Assembly: GCA_024399015.1 (NCBI GenBank)
Contig: JAKSIC010000017.1
Location: forward strand, 1 to 62,518
Direction of reading: 5' to 3'
Length of the DNA: 62,518 nucleotides
Source of the DNA: Fibrobacter sp.
Lineage (GTDB): Bacteria > Fibrobacterota > Fibrobacteria > Fibrobacterales > Fibrobacteraceae
Shown one piece after another: positions 58,804-62,518 of the stretch. The position numbers and the translations under genes are program-made. The notes under the pieces were generated by a model that had not been told where the DNA came from, searched no databases, and saw nothing but the letters and a program-made list of their open reading frames with translations. Position 1 is the first letter of the stretch, and each line of letters starts with the position of its first letter.

Positions 58804-59637
58804 TCATTTAAATTTCGTTGTCATGTCAAGTGTATCGCCACGGCCATATTCATCGCGATACACCAACTTCCAAGAAATAGTCGTATCGCGAAAAGACTTT
58901 GACGTATTGTTGTATAGAACATATTGTATTTGTTTGGGTTCATTAGGCAAACTATAATAGAAGCAGGCTCCCCGATCATAAGCAATACGCGTTTCAGCTT
59001 TTGAAATCCCGCATTTCTCGGTTCCCGTGGAGTCCCGGTATGCAAGCAAGCCAATAATTTGGCTGTAATCCGAGCGGTATGTTCCAAGCCTGTACTCATC
59101 TGTTTTCAACAAGGTTAAACTGTCGGGAAGCCCTACCGCTTCAAGAAAATAATTCGACGAATAACTAACCAGCAACTTGCAAGTTTCCCCTGACAATTCC
59201 GAGAAAAGACTCTTTACGGAATCGCGATTGAATTCTGAAATTTTGGCATAGGGTATGTAGTCCATTCGCGCATTCGGCCCAAAATTCAAATCCGCAACAG
59301 TCGTATCATATAAAGTATCTTTTTGCAAACAAGGAATTTCAACTTTATTAGAATCATAACAAATCTCTATATAGGACGTATGAAAAATGTAGCAATCCAC
59401 ATTTGTCACTTGGGTACACGAGAAAGTCGAATCACCGACATGGCAATTAGACGCGTTCCACACAGAAGTATCCCCCTGTGGCCCAAGGATGCGATACATT
59501 TGAACATGCTTTAACACATAATCGTCACCTTCTTCGACACTCGTTGCATCTGCACTACTAGATCCCGCCGAACATGCCGCCAGAACAGCAACCATACATA
59601 GCAGAAATAGGGTTTTATCAAAAGGACTTTTCATCAA
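58804..59637 (-). CDS. lipoprotein, paralogue of 4068-5009
   Basis: A 277-residue lipoprotein: signal peptide with lipobox LAAC (about C22). Mature part has ICYDSNKVEIPC, DYIPYAKISEFNRDSVKSLF and C-terminal DTTISWKLVYRDEYGRGDTLDMTTKFK. The last 30 residues and several inner motifs match the lipoprotein at 4068-5009 (ICYD, DTTxxW, DTLxxTxTFK). The lipoprotein family has no recognised function. A long region without gene (59638-59832) lies before the divergent regulator. Confidence 0.7.
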   Translation of the reverse strand: MMKSPFDKTLFLLCMVAVLAACSAGSSSADATSVEEGDDYVLKHVQMYRILGPQGDTSVWNASNCHVGDSTFSCTQVTNVDCYIFHTSYIEICYDSNKVEIPCLQKDTLYDTTVADLNFGPNARMDYIPYAKISEFNRDSVKSLFSELSGETCKLLVSYSSNYFLEAVGLPDSLTLLKTDEYRLGTYRSDYSQIIGLLAYRDSTGTEKCGISKAETRIAYDRGACFYYSLPNEPKQIQYVLYNNTSKSFRDTTISWKLVYRDEYGRGDTLDMTTKFK

Positions 59638-59832
59638 AATAGCCTCCGAAGATCCACTCTCAGAAATATACCTAATTTGGCGGCGGCATGAAGGAACCTC
59701 ACAAAATCACGTTTATTGCTGTCGGACTTTTTATGAAACACATTTGTATCATATTTTAAATTCAGATGAAAAATTTGTAAAAAAACGCCGTTTTTATTAC
59801 GTATTCGATATTTTTGTTTTATTTTTAAGAAT

Positions 59833-60675
59833 ATGAGGCCTATTACCGAATATCAGGATTACCGTGAGTATATGCGAGATTTCTATGCCGAGCGCAAGAG
59901 AAGTTCGTATTTCACTTGGCGAAAATTTGCAAGTCTCGCCGGATTCGCGTCGCCCGCATACTTGAAACTGGTAAGCGACGGGAAGACAACGCTCAGCAAA
60001 CCGGGAATCGCAAAGGCCGCACGAGCCATGGGGCTTGAAGGATTTGACTACACCTATTTCGCTTTGCTTGTCAAATTCGGGAATGCGAAAAACGAAAGCG
60101 AGAAAGAAGCTGCACTCCAGGAAATTGAGCACGAAGCGCAGATGAACAAGATTCGCGTCGTCGATGCAGACGCCTTCCGCTATTACGAAAATCCTGCCTA
60201 CCCGATTATTCGTGAACTCGCCCCCCTTATGCCAAACGCTTCGTTTGGAGAAATTGCGTCTAAAGTAAAACATGAAATTACGGTTGCACAAGTCCGCGAC
60301 ATACTCCAGTTTCTTGTCAAGGCAGATTTGCTCAAAAAGAATGACGACGGAACTTACGAGCAAACACAAAAAGCCGTCAAGGGTTCCAAGGAAACGATTC
60401 CCCTAGTCATCCGCACGATGAACCGAAAAATGTCCGAATTGGCGGTTCAGTCCATTACCAAGGATTCCGTGGAAGATCGCAATTTTTCAGGAATCACCAT
60501 GGGGATAAACAAATCTGTTTATGACCGCATTACCAAGGAGATAGACATCTTCCGTAAAAAGATTATTGACATCGCAAACGAATGCCGAGATATTGATCAG
60601 GTCTATCAAATGAATTTGCAGGTGTTCCCCCTTACAGACAAGGCGACCACCTCGGATAAAAGGAGACGCAAATGA
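59833..60675 (+). CDS. TIGR02147/DUF4423-type regulator
   Basis: A 280-residue soluble protein: MRPITEYQDYREYMRDFYAERK and YFTWRKFASLAGFASPAYLKLVSDGKTTLSK is the N-terminal HTH-like opening of the TIGR02147 family, and the C-terminus (VIRTMNRKMSELAVQSI...NFSGITMGINKSVYDRI) is the DUF4423 domain. Such proteins are abundant in Fibrobacter and are thought to be transcription regulators. TATTTT ends seven bases before the ATG. The stop overlaps the FISUMP lipoprotein start by four bases. Confidence 0.85.
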   Translation: MRPITEYQDYREYMRDFYAERKRSSYFTWRKFASLAGFASPAYLKLVSDGKTTLSKPGIAKAARAMGLEGFDYTYFALLVKFGNAKNESEKEAALQEIEHEAQMNKIRVVDADAFRYYENPAYPIIRELAPLMPNASFGEIASKVKHEITVAQVRDILQFLVKADLLKKNDDGTYEQTQKAVKGSKETIPLVIRTMNRKMSELAVQSITKDSVEDRNFSGITMGINKSVYDRITKEIDIFRKKIIDIANECRDIDQVYQMNLQVFPLTDKATTSDKRRRK

Positions 60676-61796
60676 ACACGACAAAACTCCTAATCGCATT
60701 ATTGACAACTTTGTTCTGGGCGTGCTCCGAGACGCCGAACGAAGCGGGAACCACTGAAATCGAAAACACGATGGCGGGAAATCCCGGCGAGATTTCGGCA
60801 CCGGATGACGGCGGCCTGGCATCAGAATCGTTCGCCTCGGATACGAAAAATGGACTGAAGTTAGGTTCATGCCTCGCCGGCTTGGCAGATTCACCCGTTT
60901 TGGCAAAGCGAGCCGCCAAAGCAGCAACCTTCGCAGAAGACTCTTCCAATGTTTTTCCCATGGTGTATATCCTTAATGATTTGCCCAAAGCGTATATCCT
61001 TAACGACGGCAACGGAAATTACCAGGTATTCGTCTTGAAAGTGATGGACCTCTGCTATGTCGAGGCGGATCTCCTGACAAAACGTTCAGGCGACACCTTG
61101 GAAATCGAATATGGCCCCGACCGTGTGGAATCGACATGCACGTGCTATAGCGACCACTGGTTCGATATTGCCCCCGAAAACAAGGACATCAGGTATTTCA
61201 AGTTCAGCGGAAAAATCTACGAAATTGACCCCGGCCCCGCTCCAGGACCTTCGAAAAAAGTAAAAAAAGCAGACGAAGGCCCTGAACTGACAGATGCCCG
61301 AGACGGACAAGTTTACAAGACGATTCAACTCGGCGAACAGACCTGGATGGCCGAAAATCTCAACTTTGAAATTGAAGATGGTGTCCAAAGTTGGTGCAAC
61401 GGAAACAAAGGCGAAAACTGCGATAAGTACGGTCGTCTATACACACTCGCCGCCGCAAAGACAGCCTGCCCACCCGATTGGCACTTGCCTTCAGTTGATG
61501 AGTGGCCCACAAAGGGGAATGGTGGCTACTCGGCGTTTTACGCTTATGGCGTTGAGGGTTGGGGAAATGCAAAAGACGAATACGGGTTCGCAATTTTGCC
61601 CGCCGGAGAATACTTAGCGGATAGCAAGGACTTTTTCGAGCCGGGTTCATTCGCCCACTTCTGGACTTCGACTATTGACGCTTTAAATCACAATTGCCCA
61701 AAAAGCGTCGAAGTCGCCAACGGCTCATCGGGAATGGTCGCCGTCTGCGCCGACAACGAAAACGACGGTTACTCCGTCCGCTGCGTAAAGGACTAG
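60672..61796 (+). CDS. FISUMP-domain lipoprotein, coupled to the TIGR02147 gene
   Basis: A 374-residue lipoprotein: lipobox FWAC (C18). A Pro-rich spacer and a KKVKKAD stretch precede the FISUMP domain, starting DARDGQVYKTIQLGEQTWMA and continuing ENLNF...CDKYGRLYTLAAAKTACPPDWHLPSVDEW and GYSVRCVKD-stop, the complete domain. Proximal region DSSNVFPMVYILNDLPKAYILND has a direct repeat YILNDxPKA. The start overlaps the regulator stop, so the pair is translationally coupled. Likely surface protein controlled by its partner. Confidence 0.85.
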   Translation: MNTTKLLIALLTTLFWACSETPNEAGTTEIENTMAGNPGEISAPDDGGLASESFASDTKNGLKLGSCLAGLADSPVLAKRAAKAATFAEDSSNVFPMVYILNDLPKAYILNDGNGNYQVFVLKVMDLCYVEADLLTKRSGDTLEIEYGPDRVESTCTCYSDHWFDIAPENKDIRYFKFSGKIYEIDPGPAPGPSKKVKKADEGPELTDARDGQVYKTIQLGEQTWMAENLNFEIEDGVQSWCNGNKGENCDKYGRLYTLAAAKTACPPDWHLPSVDEWPTKGNGGYSAFYAYGVEGWGNAKDEYGFAILPAGEYLADSKDFFEPGSFAHFWTSTIDALNHNCPKSVEVANGSSGMVAVCADNENDGYSVRCVKD

Positions 61797-61820
61797 ATTT
61801 ACAATATTATATTTATAGCC

Positions 61821-62483
61821 ATGAACATAAGGCTGCGTAAAATTCTGGGAAAAATATTCCTTTCTTCTACCGCGTTTCTATGGTTCGGATGCGATAACGA
61901 TACGGCAAGCGACCCGAAAGACTCGCCGACGGAACCAACGCCGTTTATCGACATAGAACAGGAATTGTCTAAAATATCGCAACCCGATACGACCGGATTA
62001 AGGGGAAAGTGCATTTCGGCATACAGTTTCTGCGAAACTATCGAAGATTTCAACGCATATTACTACAACCGACAATGGGCCTCGAGTATTGCTCAAGAAA
62101 AAATTGATTCCCTTCTTAACGCACCGCAAAGTTCCCTATTTTCAAGCATAAAGAAATCCTGCTATAAAGACTTAATCGAGCTTGAATTCATGCCGGATTA
62201 CGGGGTTCCGCCATGCTATGATGTCTTGGAAATAGAGGCTTTCGAACCATCTACCCACGAGGACTCGGTTTTCATTGAGGAACATAAAGCCCGTTACGAA
62301 GCCTACTTAAAAAAATACAATCTTACCGAATGCGAATCTGGTAGCGTCGTTGTCGGCGACAAATACATTGAGGCCATCTTGGAAAACGACCAATACGAGA
62401 GGAGCATCATTCAAAGTAGGCTTGAGGAAATCAATGAAAAGGCTGCCGCATGTGACAACCTTGAAGAGGATGACGTTTTATGA
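61821..62483 (+). CDS. lipoprotein, unknown
   Basis: A 220-residue lipoprotein: signal peptide, lipobox WFGC (C24). The mature part has an Asp/Pro-rich spacer (DPKDSPTEPTP), a helical middle (FNAYYYNRQWASSIAQEKIDSL) with several Cys, and an acidic end. No family recognised. TATATT (61808-61813) ends seven bases before the ATG, so a near-leaderless message is likely. The stop overlaps the next start by three bases. Confidence 0.65.
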   Translation: MNIRLRKILGKIFLSSTAFLWFGCDNDTASDPKDSPTEPTPFIDIEQELSKISQPDTTGLRGKCISAYSFCETIEDFNAYYYNRQWASSIAQEKIDSLLNAPQSSLFSSIKKSCYKDLIELEFMPDYGVPPCYDVLEIEAFEPSTHEDSVFIEEHKARYEAYLKKYNLTECESGSVVVGDKYIEAILENDQYERSIIQSRLEEINEKAAACDNLEEDDVL

Positions 62484-62518
62484 AAAAGAGCCTAATTTAC
62501 CTGATAGCCGTTTCTCTG
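62480..62518 (+). CDS. start of an exported protein (cut by window edge)
   Basis: ATG 62480 overlaps the stop of the previous gene (ATGA). The thirteen visible residues, MKKSLIYLIAVSL, are a signal-peptide beginning. Nothing more can be said; the rest lies outside. Confidence 0.45.
   Translation, partial: MKKSLIYLIAVSL

Noticed and set aside
1-62518. CRISPR array or insertion sequence
   Set aside because: No regularly spaced direct repeats and no transposase with terminal inverted repeats were seen; the Rpn gene is the only transposase-named family and lacks such ends.

Overview
The window looks like chromosome of a Fibrobacter-type bacterium (phylum Fibrobacterota, a rumen or gut fibre degrader). 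The grounds are a family 9 endoglucanase, two FISUMP-domain lipoproteins (the Fibrobacter succinogenes major paralogous domain), a TIGR02147-type regulator, many small lipoproteins, poly-serine linkers, and a recurrent TATATTT-like -10 box. No CRISPR array, insertion sequence, rRNA gene or complete prophage was found.

Layout. 0-2 kb: edge of an AbiEi-like gene, a membrane protein, and a DUF1016/YhcG nuclease behind a structured RNA leader. 2-11.7 kb: MFS transporter, biotin genes (bioW, bioA, bioB), thioesterase, glutamine amidotransferase, argF, and a 31-aa COX24-like basic protein. 12-21.5 kb: RhuM-type protein, dusA, aspartoacylase, HAD hydrolase, FISUMP lipoprotein, tRNA-Gly(CCC), sfsA, nudC. 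21.5-26 kb: diguanylate cyclase and a polyamine pair (carboxynorspermidine dehydrogenase-like gene, speA). 26-33.8 kb: a defence-like segment with a second copy of the structured leader before an Rpn nuclease, a type III restriction-modification pair, a lysozyme-like protein overlapping a membrane protein, and a CAU-anticodon tRNA split by a group I intron. 33.8-51 kb: a degenerate glycogen-synthase homologue, OpgC-like protein, outer-membrane proteins in an operon with recF, mscL, coaE, GH9 cellulase, NhaC antiporter and two DMT exporters. 51-56.3 kb: a giant repeat-rich secreted protein. 56.3-57.9 kb: a 27-aa membrane peptide and a stretch of broken threonyl-tRNA synthetase fragments interrupted by small palindromic elements. 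57.9-62.5 kb: a beta-barrel, lipoproteins and a regulator/FISUMP pair.

The most interesting material is RNA- or repeat-based: (1) two copies of a leader with UNCG-capped and compensatory stems, each just upstream of a PD-(D/E)XK nuclease gene; (2) the group I intron in the tRNA(CAU) anticodon loop; (3) a family of about 80-100 nt two-hairpin elements and a larger 135-nt element inserted in thrS remnants; (4) a REP-like palindrome family with covarying stems; and (5) promoters whose -10 box lies 6-8 nt before the start codon, suggesting frequent leaderless mRNAs.

All functional calls come from reading the sequence and remembered family motifs; no database search was run.
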